A stretch of DNA of 64,000 bases from Euglena gracilis (lineage: Eukaryota > Euglenida > Euglenophyceae > Euglenales): positions 20,043,462-20,107,461 of the forward strand of contig CP154955.1 of the NCBI GenBank assembly GCA_039621445.1. Reading direction: 5' to 3'. This document shows, in pieces, positions 42,162 to 53,274 of the stretch. The notes below the pieces were generated by a model. That model was not told where the DNA came from. It searched no databases and saw only the letters and a list, made by a program, of their open reading frames with translations. Numbering within the stretch: the first letter of the stretch is position 1; each line of letters opens with the position of its first letter. The position numbers and the translations under genes are program-made.

Positions 42162-42888
42162 TACTACAAAAAAGGGGTGGCGGACGCCGGTTCTGTCCAA
42201 AACCCGGCGTTCCGGACGCCGGGTTTTGAACATAACCGGCGTCCGCCGGCGTTTTAGAGACGCCGGGTTCAGGACAGAACCGGCGTCCCCACCCTTCGGT
42301 CAAAGGACACTCCCAGGACCAATCTCCGACCGCTGATCTGCAATGTCACGCCACTTTGCATTTCACCAAATTCCGGCGATCGCGAGGGTATTTCTGGCTG
42401 TGTCAATCGTCTAGGTACAAAGTCACCCCTCAATCGAAAGCTCTTTTCATCAGACGACTGGCGATCACCACCAAATTCAGCCACGCCGCCTGGATCTCTT
42501 ATTTTCTGTCACTGGGAAATCCTAATTTCACAACTCTGGTGCCCCCCATGACCCCTCACGTAGTTGATTCGAAGAGAAAAAACGTTTCTGTAAAATTTAT
42601 TCAGCATCTTAAATCTGGGCCAATTTTCACGAAATTTGGATATCCACCCTAGTGGTCCCCAAATGGCAAAATTCATTGTCCTAGATGGTTGAAACAGTCA
42701 TACCAGCACCTTAGGGCCACTTTTGGGCACTTTTGGTGACATTTTTAGGAATGAAAACCGGACGCCGGGTTTTGGACAAAACCAGCGTTCCTAACGCCGG
42801 GTTTTAGGACAGAGAACCGGCGTCCGTAAAACCCGTGGGGGGGGACGCCGGTTCTGTCCTGAACCCGGCGTCTCAAACGCCGGTTTAA
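42162..42888 (+). mobile_element. Hairpin-array repeat element, copy 3 (different interior)
   Basis: It has the same ends (TACTACAAAAAAGGGGTGG at the left, ACGCCGGTTTAA at the right) and the same GACGCCGG hairpins. The 42300-42757 interior, however, is unrelated to the other two copies. Confidence 0.7.
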
Positions 42889-44225
42889 ATATGGCTGTTT
42901 GTTGAAGACTATTTTGCATTGGACTACAACATTTGTTTCATGATGGTTCACAAGGACAAAAAATCGCTACCACAGCATGTATAAAAAGCCCTTGCCTTGC
43001 GCCTTTGTGGACTTTTTTGGAGGGGGGGACCGGGCTTTTTCAAGGAGGGGGGGGGAATTTTCGGACCCCTGGAAGCATAAGGTAGAACCGCCAAAATCTG
43101 GCCGATTTGAGCGGGGGGAAATTTTCGGGGGGGGGGGAGTTTTCAGCCACTTCTAGTAGCCCCCAATGCCATCTTTCAGGGGGAAAAGGCGCTATCGTCT
43201 CGCCGCCCGTCTTGTCGAGGATCTCGCCCCCCCCCGAGAAAAAATTACTTCTACATCCCTGAAACCGGTCACTTTTTTGGTGCAACCGTTTGGCAAGTTT
43301 GGTAAAACAGTTTTACGCCAGTTTGGTGCCACATCTTGGGGCCAAGTTGGGACCAAATTTTCGGCCAGTTTAGGACAACAATTTTGGCCAGTTCGGTACA
43401 ACATTTTTAGGTCAGCCCAAAACTTAGACAAAAACTGAGGAGAATTTACCTTTGGTAGTTCACTTTTTTTTCTTTCCGTGCAGGTTTTTTTTTCACCGAC
43501 CCGGTGGGGTCACCCCACTTTGGGACCGGTTTTGGTGTCGCGGGTTTCTGGACAGGGGGGGGGATTCCAAAGATTTTCTTCGTCTTTTTTTTTTGGACGG
43601 ACGTGGGCATAAGCATAGTTGGCAGCTTGTTTTTTTGGACGCTGTTTTTTTTTTAATCTTAACAATGTTTTTTTTTTAAAAAAACGCCAACAAAGTTTTG
43701 CTCGGAAAAATTTCTGAATGCATATTTTCAATCATTTTTGGCAAGTTTTGGGTCATTTTTTCCAAAAACTTCCCTTCACAAAAAATGAAGGCATGCCGAA
43801 CCATGACACAAACACGACCATGTGCTATGCTCCGGAAAGGCAGCATTCATAGCTGGGTAATATACCACTTGACCATCTGACCGATGAAAATTTACTCCTT
43901 AAACATTGATGAAGCACATTGACTCACAAGAGATGACAAATGATTCCGGTATACTTGCATTTTGGGTCAGTTCTGGGCCAAAAAACTCGAAAAAACTCGA
44001 ATTTTTTTTGGCCAAAACCATGTTTTTTTGGCCTCCCGGACCCAGAAAAAGCGTTTTCGAGCCGAAAAAGAACGTTTTTCGACCCCCGGCCCCCCGTTTT
44101 GGGCCCGAAACCCTTGCGGTTTGGGTCAGTTCTGGGCAAAAAAAACTCGAAAAAAACTCGAAAAGGGCAGCGAGACGGTAACGGGTTGCGTTGAAAGAAA
44201 AGTGTGAAAATGGAAAGAGATAAAC

Positions 44226-44335
44226 GGAGCTGGGGTATCTGGCTGGCCGCGGCTAGCCGCGGCTGGCTGGCTGGCAAAAAAAAGGAGGAGGTCTGGCCAG
44301 CCATGGCCAGCCACGGCTGGCTGTGGGAACCAGCC
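44226..44335 (+). mobile_element. Harbinger-like fragment P3 (left end)
   Basis: It starts GGAGCTGGGGTATCTGGC and runs through ggctagccgcggctgg and aggaggtctggcc repeats shared with P1 and P2, then breaks off at the LINE H fragment. Confidence 0.65.
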
Positions 44336-44659
44336 GCCGTAAATTTTTCCGCGACACGGGCAATTCTTGATTCTGGGTGGTTTTTGCCCAAGCATCAGGA
44401 GCTGAGGCAAGGGATGGAGGACTTCGAGTGCCTCGAACCCTAGGGCTAATGCCCCCTGGAGGAGTGTAGCTCCACAGGCGAGAAAGTGAAAGGTTTTTGC
44501 CAAGTCACCGAACACCTCTTTGTAAACCCCTCCGTATAGCTACCGCTGACCTGTGAGCGCACAGGGAGTCATGAGGAGGTTCTCCTTGTGGCGAGGGCCA
44601 AAAGAGACGTTTCCCTGGGCCCGGGGCACGGTCTGGGTGAAGCTGTGCTACCCACCGTG
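44336..44659 (+). mobile_element. LINE H: 3' UTR remnant with type B tail (44534-44659)
   Basis: No coding remains. The tail has CCTGTGAGCGCACAGG, CATGAGGAGGTTCTCCTTGTG, GGCGAGGGCCAAAAGAGACG, CCCGGGGCACGG and GCTGTGCTACCCACCGTG. LINE I begins about 40 bp downstream in the same direction. Confidence 0.7.
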
Positions 44660-44699
44660 AAGTCTGGAAGCACATATATATTGGTTTTTGCACAAATTC

Positions 44700-45810
44700 A
44701 ATTCACACATCCAATTCACGATGCTCCGAATGTGCTTGGATGCATGCAAGGTGAACGACCTTCTACGGACAACACCAATCCTCCTCGCATCCGCCCAGTG
44801 CACGTTGCTCAGAAAGACTCTACAAAACACAATGAGCGCCATCGCCGGACTGCCCCTGGAAGACGACCAGTGGAGCCAGGCCACATTGCCAGTCCGCCTT
44901 GGTGGGCTGGGAATAAGAGATCCCAGCACCGAGCGCACACACGCAAGATGGGCTGCAACCTTGGATTTTGTAACCCGTGGTGATCAAATTCTCGATTTGC
45001 CCCCGCTTTGTGGATCAAAACTACTGCCGACGGACTTCTCGAAGCTGGTGGAGGACATGAAAGCGTCATGTGAGATGCCACCGGTGGTCAAATCGTTCAT
45101 GGATGACCCCCGAAGTTGCGGGACGTTGCCTCATGAAGTCGTCTCACAGAAATTCTGGGGGCAGTTGTGTGCAAAGGAGCGGCAGCAAAGGTTACACAAT
45201 TCTCTCTCTGGGGCCGACAAACTCAAACTGACATGCCAGATGAAGCCTTATGCAATGGCTTGGGCGTCGGTGATGCCTTCAGCCAGTGCAAGAACCCTCA
45301 TGCCGACCAGGGAATTCCAAGCCCTGGTCCAGTGGTCCCTGGGAGCACCAGTGGTCACCCCAACCGACGGACCGTCAGGCTGCCCAAGGTGCCACAACCC
45401 CCTGGATGTGCAAGGCCACCATCTCGTCTGTTGCCACCGAAACAACATTGTTCGGCGACACGGGGCGGTGCAATCCTATCTCTTGGGGCTTGCTCAAAAG
45501 GCTGGGTTCCCAGCGAGACGAGAGGAAGCTGCCCCTGATGGTTCACGACCCGGGGATGTCTTCGTCATGAGGTACGATGCCAATGGTCCGGCCGCAATCG
45601 ACGTGACGGTCCGCCACCCCCTAGCACCCTCCCGAACGCGACCTGGGACAGAGGACCTCGGAAGATGGCACGAAGCACAAGAGGAGGACAAGGTCAAGAA
45701 GAATGGTGCTGGCTGCCAACGAAGGGGATGGACGTTCATTCCCTTTGTCTTGGATTGCTATGGGGGCATGGGTGACGCGGCCCTTGCCTTCGTTGGCCAG
45801 TGTGTACGTG
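44700..45810 (+). pseudogene. LINE I thumb/linker, zinc motif and RLE
   Basis: The frame is open without lesion over about 370 codons: LGGLGIRDPSTERTHARWAA, QKFWGQLCAKERQQ, CPRCHNPLDVQGHHLVCC (C-x2-C-x8-H-x4-C), RRHGAVQSYLLGL, SRPGDVFVMRYDANGPAAID, VTVRHPLAPS, GWTFIPFVLDCYGGMG. It is a useful intact reference for the domain. The frame is then broken at FVGQCV by the 19 bp minisatellite. Confidence 0.9.
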
Positions 45811-45987
45811 ATGATCATGATGGCCATCATTGGTCATAATGGCCATCATGGGTCATGATGGCCATCATTGGTCATGATGGCCATTATGGGTCATGATGGC
45901 CATCATTGGTCATGATGGCCATCATTGGTCATGATGGCCATCATTGGTCATGATAGCCATCATTTGTCATGGCCATCATGGGTCATG
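45810..45987 (+). repeat. 19 bp minisatellite inside LINE I coding
   Basis: About nine units of ATTGGTCATGATGGCCATC with single-base variants lie between codons for GQCV and RLLMGQHDSWERR. LINE F has no such repeat at this place. Confidence 0.9.
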
Positions 45988-46170
45988 ATGCGTCTACTCA
46001 TGGGGCAGCACGACTCCTGGGAGAGGCGAGCAACGGAGGCCAACTGTTGGCAGGGCCTGAGCATGGCCCTGGCCAGGGAGCTGGCGAAGCAGCTTGCTTG
46101 GGGACAGTGCCCCGAGGAGCTCGCTGACGGTGGTGAAACAAGCCTTCATCAACCTTACTCAGTCCAGTAA
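45988..46170 (+). pseudogene. LINE I C-terminus after minisatellite
   Basis: It encodes RLLMGQHDSWERRATEANCW then QGLSMALARELAKQLAWGQC and a stop after HQPYSVQ. It matches the LINE F C-terminus. Confidence 0.85.
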
Positions 46171-46621
46171 CCGGGAGGTGCAAGCATGCCTCAGCCTCTC
46201 AAGCCACGCGATCCGTACGGCCGAAGCACCACGAACAAAGGCCCATGGTGGCCACCTTCAATGACCCGCGTTTCACTACGCAGATCTTCGGCCCATTGAC
46301 CGCCAAAGGCTTGGAAAAAGTTCCTCTCGGTGAACATGTGCTGAAGTGGGCACGACAGTCCTCCATCTCTGGCGGCGTTGTAAACCAAAGCGCGAGCTCC
46401 GTAGCGACACATGATGGCCCACGTGGCGGAGGATCGCCAAACTTCCTCAACCACAACCTGAGGAAATTGTGCCCGGCAGCTACTCCGGCAGCCTATCAAT
46501 GGCGGCCCCATCTCGCACCCTTCTCTAAGCTCACATCTATTCACCTTTTCCCTCCCCTCCCATCGCCTGGCCCTTGCACAGACTGTCGCTTCTGTACATA
46601 GCCTTACCCCCTGAACACGTC

Positions 46622-46672
46622 AAATCCAGTAGGCTGTGCCACTGGTCGGTGGACTCGGTTCGCCCCACCACT
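46622..46672 (+). other. Type A LINE 3' tail, copy 4 (LINE I)
   Basis: It reads AAATCCAGTAGGCTGTGCCA, CTGGTCGGTGGACTCGGTTC and GCCCCACCACT, with TGTACATAGCC about 20 bp upstream. Confidence 0.8.
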
Positions 46673-47929
46673 GAAAGTACCCGGGTCTGATGGGGGGATT
46701 ACTGGCATTTTGCACAAAATGTCAGACTGCAGTACGAAGTGATTTTACCAAGGCAAAGTGGTACCTTTGATACATTTGTGACACCCTATGTCTGGTGTTG
46801 CTACACTTCCTCCAGTTCGCTTCTGGTCATTATTAAACTCAACCTGGTGGCTCCTGGTCCCAGCAGATCGATTCAGGCGACGCATCTTCTTCCTTCTGCA
46901 CCTGGGACCTCTCACAGATGCCACAGTATTGTCAGCCGGACAACCTGTCCGTGCCAGTCCACAAGCCCAGTGTATCAGTTTGTGCTGTGGCTGGTAATTT
47001 TATATGCATTGGCCCCTGGCCTGTCCCTGTGGTCCACATCGGTCCCCACCGGTGGCCACCGGCAGCCGGGGTCCCCACCCAGCTTTTGGGCTTATTGGCC
47101 TCTATCGACATTCATCTGGCTCTGGCCTGGTGGCCCCCCCAAGGCCCACGTGCTGATTTAATTGTCACTGCATGTTGTTTTCTTCCCATGGTTCTGTGCC
47201 TTGGCCTTTAATTGGTTGTTGTCGGTTTGGTTCCCCTTCCCGTGACCCCCCCATTCGGGTACTTTGGACCCTGATTTTGAAATTAGTAGGTTGCACCTGG
47301 GTTATTTAAAACACTACCCAAGACACAAGGGTCTTAGACATGGGGCCACCATAATTTTTTGTTTGCATATATCAATGGCCCATAAAAAACCAAAAAAACA
47401 CTGGCCATGGCTGACACAACGCTTGCCAGATTGCGTCGCCCAAGCCTGACCAGGGCTTGCGGCCATTGCGCAGCCTACCCCACGGGGGGGGGGGGTGCCA
47501 GGGGACCTGAAAGGGCCATTTTCTAAAAAAAAATTGTGTTCCAGCACCTGCCACGCTCCTGGCCATTAAGCACAAGCATGAGCCAGATCAACCGACTGTG
47601 GTTTTGGTCGGCTTTGCCCAAATTTTTGCCCCCAAAAATGTCCGCCGGTGCGGGGCTGCGTCAATTTTGCCTCAGCCGGCGGCGGAGTAAAAAAAAAGTG
47701 GGAAATTTTTTGCGCCGGATTCTGAGTGAGAGATTTTCATATCCTTGAATAGGGTTTCAAAAGTCGTCTGCTTTGTCCTCGGACGTGTGCCTTTCCATTT
47801 GCGTCCCACACTGCCCTTAACGCCCAGCACGTATGTGATTTTGTTTTTTTCTTTTTTGTGACTCGGGGGCGACGCCTGGGTGGGGGGCGCCGGCTGGGGG
47901 GGGGGGCGGCCTGGGGGGGGGGAAGTAAG
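46673..47929. other. Non-coding, unassigned
   Basis: This is mostly unique-looking sequence with moderate base composition. Open frames (for example 46739-47161) have no domain I recognise and no strong coding signature. Confidence 0.4.
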
Positions 47930-48092
47930 GTTAGGCACTAAAGAGGAGGAGGCTCCAGCCACGGCCAGCCGCGGCTTGCCGTGGCTGGTGGCTGGGAGAG
48001 AAGAGGAGGAGGAGGTCTGGCTGGTGGCTGGGGGAAAAAAGAGGAGGATGAGGTCTGGCCCGTATCTGGCTGGCCGTGGGGACCCCAGCTCC
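47930..48092 (-). mobile_element. Harbinger-like fragment P4 (right end)
   Basis: It starts in the shared GGCACTAAA interior and ends CCCCAGCTCC at 48083-48092. The aggaggaggtctggctggtggc repeats match P1 and P2. Confidence 0.65.
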
Positions 48093-48564
48093 AACACCTT
48101 TGCAATAAAGTTGACAGACTTTTGGGGGTTTCAATTTAAAGACAATTCTGGGAGCCATAAAGAGTTCCAACCAGATTTGAAAAAAAAATCCACCCAAAAT
48201 TTCGGGGGGGGGGCGGCTGCCCCCCCCCCCCGACCCCCCCTTGTGGCACCCCTGGGCGTCAGGGTAGTAGGATTCAAAGTATTGTTTAGGTTTTTCATAA
48301 CGAATTTTTTCAATGAAAATTTCGTTTTGTTTTTTTGATGTTTTTGGGGGCGTTTTTTTTAAAAAAAAACACGTTGTTTTGTTGTTTTTTAAAAAAGCCA
48401 ACTATGGGCATAAGCAGTCGGCGCTATAGTATATCCTTTTGGGACCTGACCAACCGGGCTGCCGTTCACGAAGCAATGCAGTTTTTGAAGGATTCAATTA
48501 TTAATAGTCAATGAAAATGGTACTTTTCATGGTCCAGAAAACTGCTTACACAGGCCGTGAAATT

Positions 48565-49330
48565 TCATGAAAATTGCTTACGTGAAAGATTACAGCCTTT
48601 GCTACTTTGAAGGAAGTCCAACTGAGCGGCCCATCGGGCCTCAATTCGGCTTTGCACAGTGTCTTTTATTCCCAGCCCGCCTAAACGTGGTGGCAAGGTG
48701 GCCTGGGACCATTGGTTGTCATCAACTGGTGTGGTCATGATAGAACTGAAGGTGTTGCGGAGGCAATAGCTCAGAAGCAAACACTGGTCATGAGCCAGCG
48801 GCATCGGTGTTCCTCTGAGTAGGTCATTGACCCAGCACGCATCCAAAAATTGCCTCAGAAGGGTGAAATGGATATGAGCACTCGGCACTGAGAAATGTTT
48901 CCACTCGAGGGGCCCACACTGAGAAGACAAACGATCCACCTGCTGGGTGGCAGACTGGCAATCCAAGGACCTTCAGGCCACTTTCTTCACAGTATGCTGG
49001 TACTAGTATCTGTTGCAATAGCGTTGTGTTAGCCGGAAGTTTGGACCATTCATTTCCAAAAGCTGGCCCCCACAATCTACATTCAGATATGTTCAAGGAG
49101 ACGCCCACGAGAGGTCCCTCGCGCAGGATGAAGCGGACCGCTCTCTCAAGCAGTGCTGGGGTTCCCACCAAATGGGCATCGTCCAAATACCTCGCCTGCC
49201 AGCCCACCAGCTCCCCCACCTTTTCCACCAGGCTTTGAACTGCGATTGCAAACGCTGCAAGGCCACATGGTCTCCCTGCTGCACCCCGCTTTTGCTGCAG
49301 AAGGAGGCTGATCTGCATTACAAAGTGGAG
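48565..49330 (-). pseudogene. LINE J: reverse transcriptase fragment
   Basis: The minus strand encodes the GVQQGD region (out of frame), CGLAAFAIAVQSLVEKVGEL, ARYLDDAHLVG, VSLNISECRLWGPAF, SGLKVLGLPVCHP. After a frameshift come AHIHFTLLRQFLDACWVNDL and LGGLGIKDTVQSRIEARWAA. It is truncated at both ends, with no tail. An 8 bp inverted repeat (GGAGAGTT/AACTCTCC) sits at the junction with LINE K (49327-49351). Confidence 0.82.
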
Positions 49331-49359
49331 AGTTCACTATAAAAACTCTCCATTGTTTG

Positions 49360-49987
49360 GCCGCTCACAGTGAAATCTGGTTCCAGTGCAAGGGTGAAAG
49401 TGGAGCCCCGACAAAATTGCACACGGCTTGGCGGATGAGGTCGGTGATGCCTTGAAGTAACGTTGTCCCGGATGAGAAAGTGCTCTGACGGAGGAGATGG
49501 GTCACCCGACAACCGTCCAGGCAGTTCCGAAGGAGACAGTGTTGCAGTTGAGGGTCGGGTAACTTTTCAAGACAAGCAACAGCAGCTGCAAACTTACTGG
49601 CGGTGTGCTCCCATGTCTTATCGGAGAAGGATGTGTCACCGGGGTAGTCACACGGGACACCCAAACACAAGATACCAGAGCCTGATCCCCATCGGGTGAT
49701 GGGAATGAGATGGCCAACATGGTCCGTGCGCAGCAGTCGGAGGGCGGGTGGCATTGGGGTTGAAGTTGGAAGGCCAGGACCCCAGAGGACACATTTGGAG
49801 GGGTTGAGGCGTAGGCCGATGTGTTGGAGAGCGGAGGAGAGGGAGGCTGAAAACGAAAGCACCTCCGACGCCGGCCCAATAATTGTGCCGTCATCAAGGT
49901 ACCATGCTTGCCAGGAGGAGGTGCTGAGCTCCGCGGAGGCGGAGGAGGGCCTTGTGAAGGCCGAGGGCGAATGCAATGGGGCCGCAT
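49360..49987 (-). pseudogene. LINE K: reverse transcriptase fragment
   Basis: It begins inside the GDxxGPIAFALGLHKALL motif in a shifted frame. It continues SWQAWYLDDGTIIGPASEVL, LRLNPSKCVLWGPG, GILCLGVPCDYPGD, LLRNCLDGCRVTHLLR and LSPLHWNQISL before breaking off. It starts less than 100 bp after the 3' tail of LINE L, in the same direction. Confidence 0.82.
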
Positions 49988-50071
49988 GTATCCCCTTGAT
50001 GTACTCCCCCGAGTATTTCTTACCTGATCTCCTAATCCCCCCGGGTATTACTCGGGTGGCCGTTGAAATCT

Positions 50072-50205
50072 CACGGTGGGTAGCACAGCTTCACCCAAAT
50101 CGTGCCCCGGGCCCAGGGAAACGTCTCTTTTGGCCCTCGCCACAAGAGGAACCCTCTTGTGACTCCCTGTGCCGCCACAGGTCGCGGGTTGCTTATACTG
50201 TGGGT
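50072..50205 (-). other. Type B LINE 3' tail, copy 3 (LINE L)
   Basis: On the minus strand: CCTGTGGCGGCACAGG, then CACAAGAGG-GTT-CCTCTTGTG, GGCGAGGGCCAAAAGAGACG, GGGTGAAGCTGTGC and TACCCACCGTG. The second hairpin differs from the other copies by paired changes that keep all 9 base pairs. The 3' UTR from 50206 to 50554 is otherwise unremarkable. Confidence 0.78.
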
Positions 50206-50554
50206 GTAATGTACAAAAGAGTGCAGGGTGACAAATGTTCAGGGTGCGGAGGTTAGTGGCTAGAGGAAGATGAGCAAAGGTCACCTTCAATATATCTTGG
50301 GCGGGGAAGGGGGCGTTTGTACCTCTTTTGCCACATGATGGCGTGTTTGTGTCAGGTTTTTGCTCTTCTTGCCGTTGGATGGCCATGGCGTGTGTGTGTC
50401 GGTGGTTCGTGATGAGGACCCCTACGTCCTGGCAAGTGGCTTTCGTTTTTGGTTTCTTTTTGGCGTTTTGTGGTGGGGTTTGTGGCTCCGATGACATCGT
50501 GCTTTGTGGGCATTGAGTTAGCAACGAGGGAGCAAGTTTGAGGATTGTGGTCGG

Positions 50555-51515
50555 TTATGAAGTGTACGGCACATGAGAAGCTGTGGAACTAGATGGAGTG
50601 TCCATTTGGAAGTCAGTGGAGAGGTCAGTGAAGAAGATCCAGACCAATTGTTTTGAGATTTCTTTTGCCAATGTCAGGGACAACCCTTGCCAGACATCTG
50701 CTTCTACTTGCCGTTGAAGCCATCCCTCCCGTTGGCCCAAGAGGGCTTTCAGGAGGGTGGACAGCAATGTGCGGCCTTCTTGGCCCATTCCACCAAAACA
50801 GTCCAAGACAAAGGCTGTGAGCCTCCAACCGCGTCGTGCACAAGCAGCATCATATTTGCAATGTTTGTCCTTTACTTGTCTTTCTTGCCAGGCCTGCAGT
50901 TGAGAAGCTTGAGCCAAGGGGTTGCTTGGTATCTGAGTATGGCGGATGGTGACATCAATCGCAACCGGGCCATCACTGTCCAGTCGTGGATGAAAACGTC
51001 ACCCGGCCGGGAATTGTCGTCAGCACGTTGCTCCTTCTTTGCTTGGAACCCTGCTCGCTGAGCCAGGGATGTCAAATAGTCCTGAATTGCTGTATGCCGC
51101 CGGGTAAGATTGTTGTATTTGCAGCAGAGCAAGTGGTGACCAGAGACATCAAATTGACCATGGCATTTTGGGCAAAGCAAGGTGGTGTTGTTTGCAGGTT
51201 CGGTGAGAGCCATTCCAACATTCCACCGCAAGAGGCACCGAAATTCAGCAGATGGCAAGAGAGTCCGTTTTACAGTGCTGGGTATTGCCGCTGCCCAGGC
51301 CATTGCATGTGGTTGTCACTGACTTTGGAAACACACCTGTTTCATTGCTGGCAGGGCCTTGCTCAACTTTGTTTGCCTTACAGTAGCGAACTGAGAGTTC
51401 CACCATTTTTGGGCAGTGTGGGGGCTTTGCACTGCCTGAATCAGGGCACCGTCGTCCAACCATTGGGGCAAGGGAGCAGTGGCACCAAGAAGAGCCATAC
51501 CTTCAAGGAGGCACA
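50555..51515 (-). pseudogene. LINE L zinc motif and RLE
   Basis: It starts right after the mariner-like insertion (MCLLEGMALLGATAP). It continues QKWWNSQFATVRQTKLSKAL, then CPKCHGQFDVSGHHLLCC, RRHTAIQDYLTSLAQRAGF, RPGDVFIHDW, and, one frame over, DGPVAIDVTIRHTQ, ARRGWRLTAFVLDCFGGMG and VWQGLSLTLAKEISKQL. There are at least two frameshifts. Confidence 0.85.
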
Positions 51516-51517
51516 TA

Positions 51518-52216
51518 CTATAAGTGTCTGATAATTTTCCCCCCCCACACCGGTTTTTCATTTGACAGATTTTCTCATGCCCGTGAAGGAATCACTAATG
51601 GCCCGTGGGAAGTCCCGTGGGACAGCACCTGGCAAGCGTCATATCGAGCAACGCAACAAGGGCAAATATAGCCTGCACGATGCAGGTTTTGTTGCACTTG
51701 TGTTGCAAGATTATCGAAACCGAGTGCACATCACGGACAACAGTGGGCAGATCCTGCTGCAAAAGCAGTTGAGCCAAGGCGCATTTGTGCAAGAGTGGCA
51801 GAGGACAAGTGGGGAGGAGCAGCTTTCCGCACAGCACCTGCGCAAATGGCTGTCCAAGGGTAGCACACCCGGACCAGCCGGGGAGAGTGCCGTGGACAAG
51901 GTTGAGCGGCAGCGCAATGAGGCGTTCGCCTACTTTTCAAGTTTGAAGCGAGATACTCTTAGTTAGGCTCCTGCTGTACGCACCGATGCCCTCGATGCTC
52001 AACTGGCAGCCGAGCTCTTTGCTCAGCTCAACAACTTGCGTCCTCGTCGCAAGTGAGAGGGCGTCAGCGGCGATCCTTCACCTTCTCATGCTTTGCAGGC
52101 CTCGGGAATTTTTTGAGGGGGGGAAAATTATCAGACGGTTTTCCATTTCCAGATTTTGGGCCAAAATCAGGGGGGGGGGAAATTATCGACCGGGGAAAAT
52201 TATCAGACACTTACAG
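51518..52216 (+). mobile_element. Mariner-like TIR element, copy 2, inserted in LINE L
   Basis: Terminal repeats CTATAAGTGTCTGATAA at the left and its near-complement at the right are flanked by TA at 51516-51517 and 52217-52218. Removing the element and one TA restores the LINE L frame (QAPADTP then MCLLEG). It is 699 bp, nearly identical to 13735-14468. Confidence 0.85.
51562..51966 (+). CDS. 134-codon protein of mariner-like element, copy 2
   Basis: Same protein as at 13985-14389 with one substitution. It ends at the same TAG, followed in frame by 29 open codons (APAVRTDALDAQ ... LRPRRK). Such conservation over both copies suggests the frame matters or that copying was very recent. Function is unknown. 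Confidence 0.55.
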   Translation: MTDFLMPVKESLMARGKSRGTAPGKRHIEQRNKGKYSLHDAGFVALVLQDYRNRVHITDNSGQILLQKQLSQGAFVQEWQRTSGEEQLSAQHLRKWLSKGSTPGPAGESAVDKVERQRNEAFAYFSSLKRDTLS

Positions 52217-52218
52217 TA

Positions 52219-53274
52219 GGGGTGTCCGCAGGTGCTTGTGGGAATGCAGAGGGGACTCCCAATGTTTCAGGGCCACGTCTGACGTAATCCACAATACCAG
52301 CGATGCGAGCTGGCAATCGGATGAGGCTTGGGTCCGAGATCCCGAAACCACCAAGGCGGATGGGCAATGTGACTTGATCCCATTGCAGAGGGGTACAAGG
52401 AGCACCCAGAAGGTCATCAAAACAATTGCGTAGAGTGGTTGTGAAGGCTGCACACTCTGGACGACTCATCGACAGGGGGCATGCCCGGAGCAAATCGTTC
52501 ACCTTGCCTGAGGTCAAACAAAAACGTAAGATGGTGAATTTCAGATGCGCCTGAGGGAGTTTGGACAGTTGCTGGCACGTCTTGAGTACACCGTCCACAC
52601 GCTTTCCCCACACTTGACGTGCAAATGAGTCCCCTTCTGGATGGCATAAAGGCACACCAAGCACTTTCAAACCTGAGTCTTGGCGAAGGGAACAATGGGA
52701 ACCTGGCGCAACGGACTGTCTGAGGGGATGCCATCAGGAAAATGGGCACAGTTCCCGGCTGTGAATGCTGGTCCCCACAGGTTGCACTTCGTCACGTTCA
52801 CGGAGAGCCCACGTTTGCCTGCTTCACGGATGAGGGTACCAATGGCTGTGTGCAATTGCAAAGGGCTGCACACAAGGTGGCCATCGTCGAGATACCAGCC
52901 TTGCCATTCCACAGAGGTGGCCAAATCTTCCAGGACGTCTTGCATACCCCAAGCAAAGAGAGCTGGCCCACACGGATCACCTTATTGTGCGCCTCTTGCT
53001 GATGCCAGTATTGTTTTCCCACAGAACAAGTGAGAGTGCTGGCTGTAACAGCTCTCAATCCAAGGAATTACCGAGGGGCATCTACGTCTGACACTGTCAA
53101 GGACTCCACTTCGGAAAATGCTGTTGAAAGCATTGCTCATGTCAATTTGTAATAAGCCCCAACGGTCCTCTTTTTTGGCAGTCAATTCGTTTGTCATTTG
53201 TTGTAGGGCCATGGCACTGAGACTGCATGCATTCCGAATGCCCACTCCGCTTTGCATTGGTGAAAGGTCGTTAA
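52219..53274 (-). pseudogene. LINE L reverse transcriptase core
   Basis: Between the two insertions the minus strand encodes NDLSPMQSGVGIRNACSLSA, LLQIDMSNAFNSIFR, GAQ-stop-GDPCGP (CAA to TAA near 52983), GWYLDDGHLVC, LSVNVTKCNLWGPAF, a frameshift near 52672, MKVLGVPLCHPEGDSFARQV, LTSGKVNDLLRACPLS and LGGFGISDPSLIRL. The catalytic Asp residues are intact. Confidence 0.86.

Larger units (their letters stand above)
40318..44225. other. Non-coding region with hairpins and G-runs
   Basis: No gene was recognised. It includes a cluster of four UUCG-type hairpins (41232-41604), hairpin-array copy 3 and long G-runs near 41690, 41950 and 43130. Confidence 0.5.
44700..46672 (+). mobile_element. LINE I: 5'-truncated LINE with minisatellite in its nuclease
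   Basis: It starts after the reverse transcriptase core (SHIQFTMLRMCLDACKVNDL) and ends in a type A tail at 46622-46672. It is closely related to LINE F. Confidence 0.87.

Noticed and set aside
44534-44659. HDV-like ribozyme, snRNA or SRP RNA gene
   Set aside because: The folded sequence lacks the nested pseudoknot and catalytic core of HDV-like ribozymes, and no snRNA or SRP signature matches. All copies sit at LINE 3' ends, so a LINE 3' UTR structure explains it.
46739-47211. Possible host gene of about 140 codons
   Set aside because: Hydrophobic frames without homology, overlapping in all plus frames, with no splice or domain evidence.
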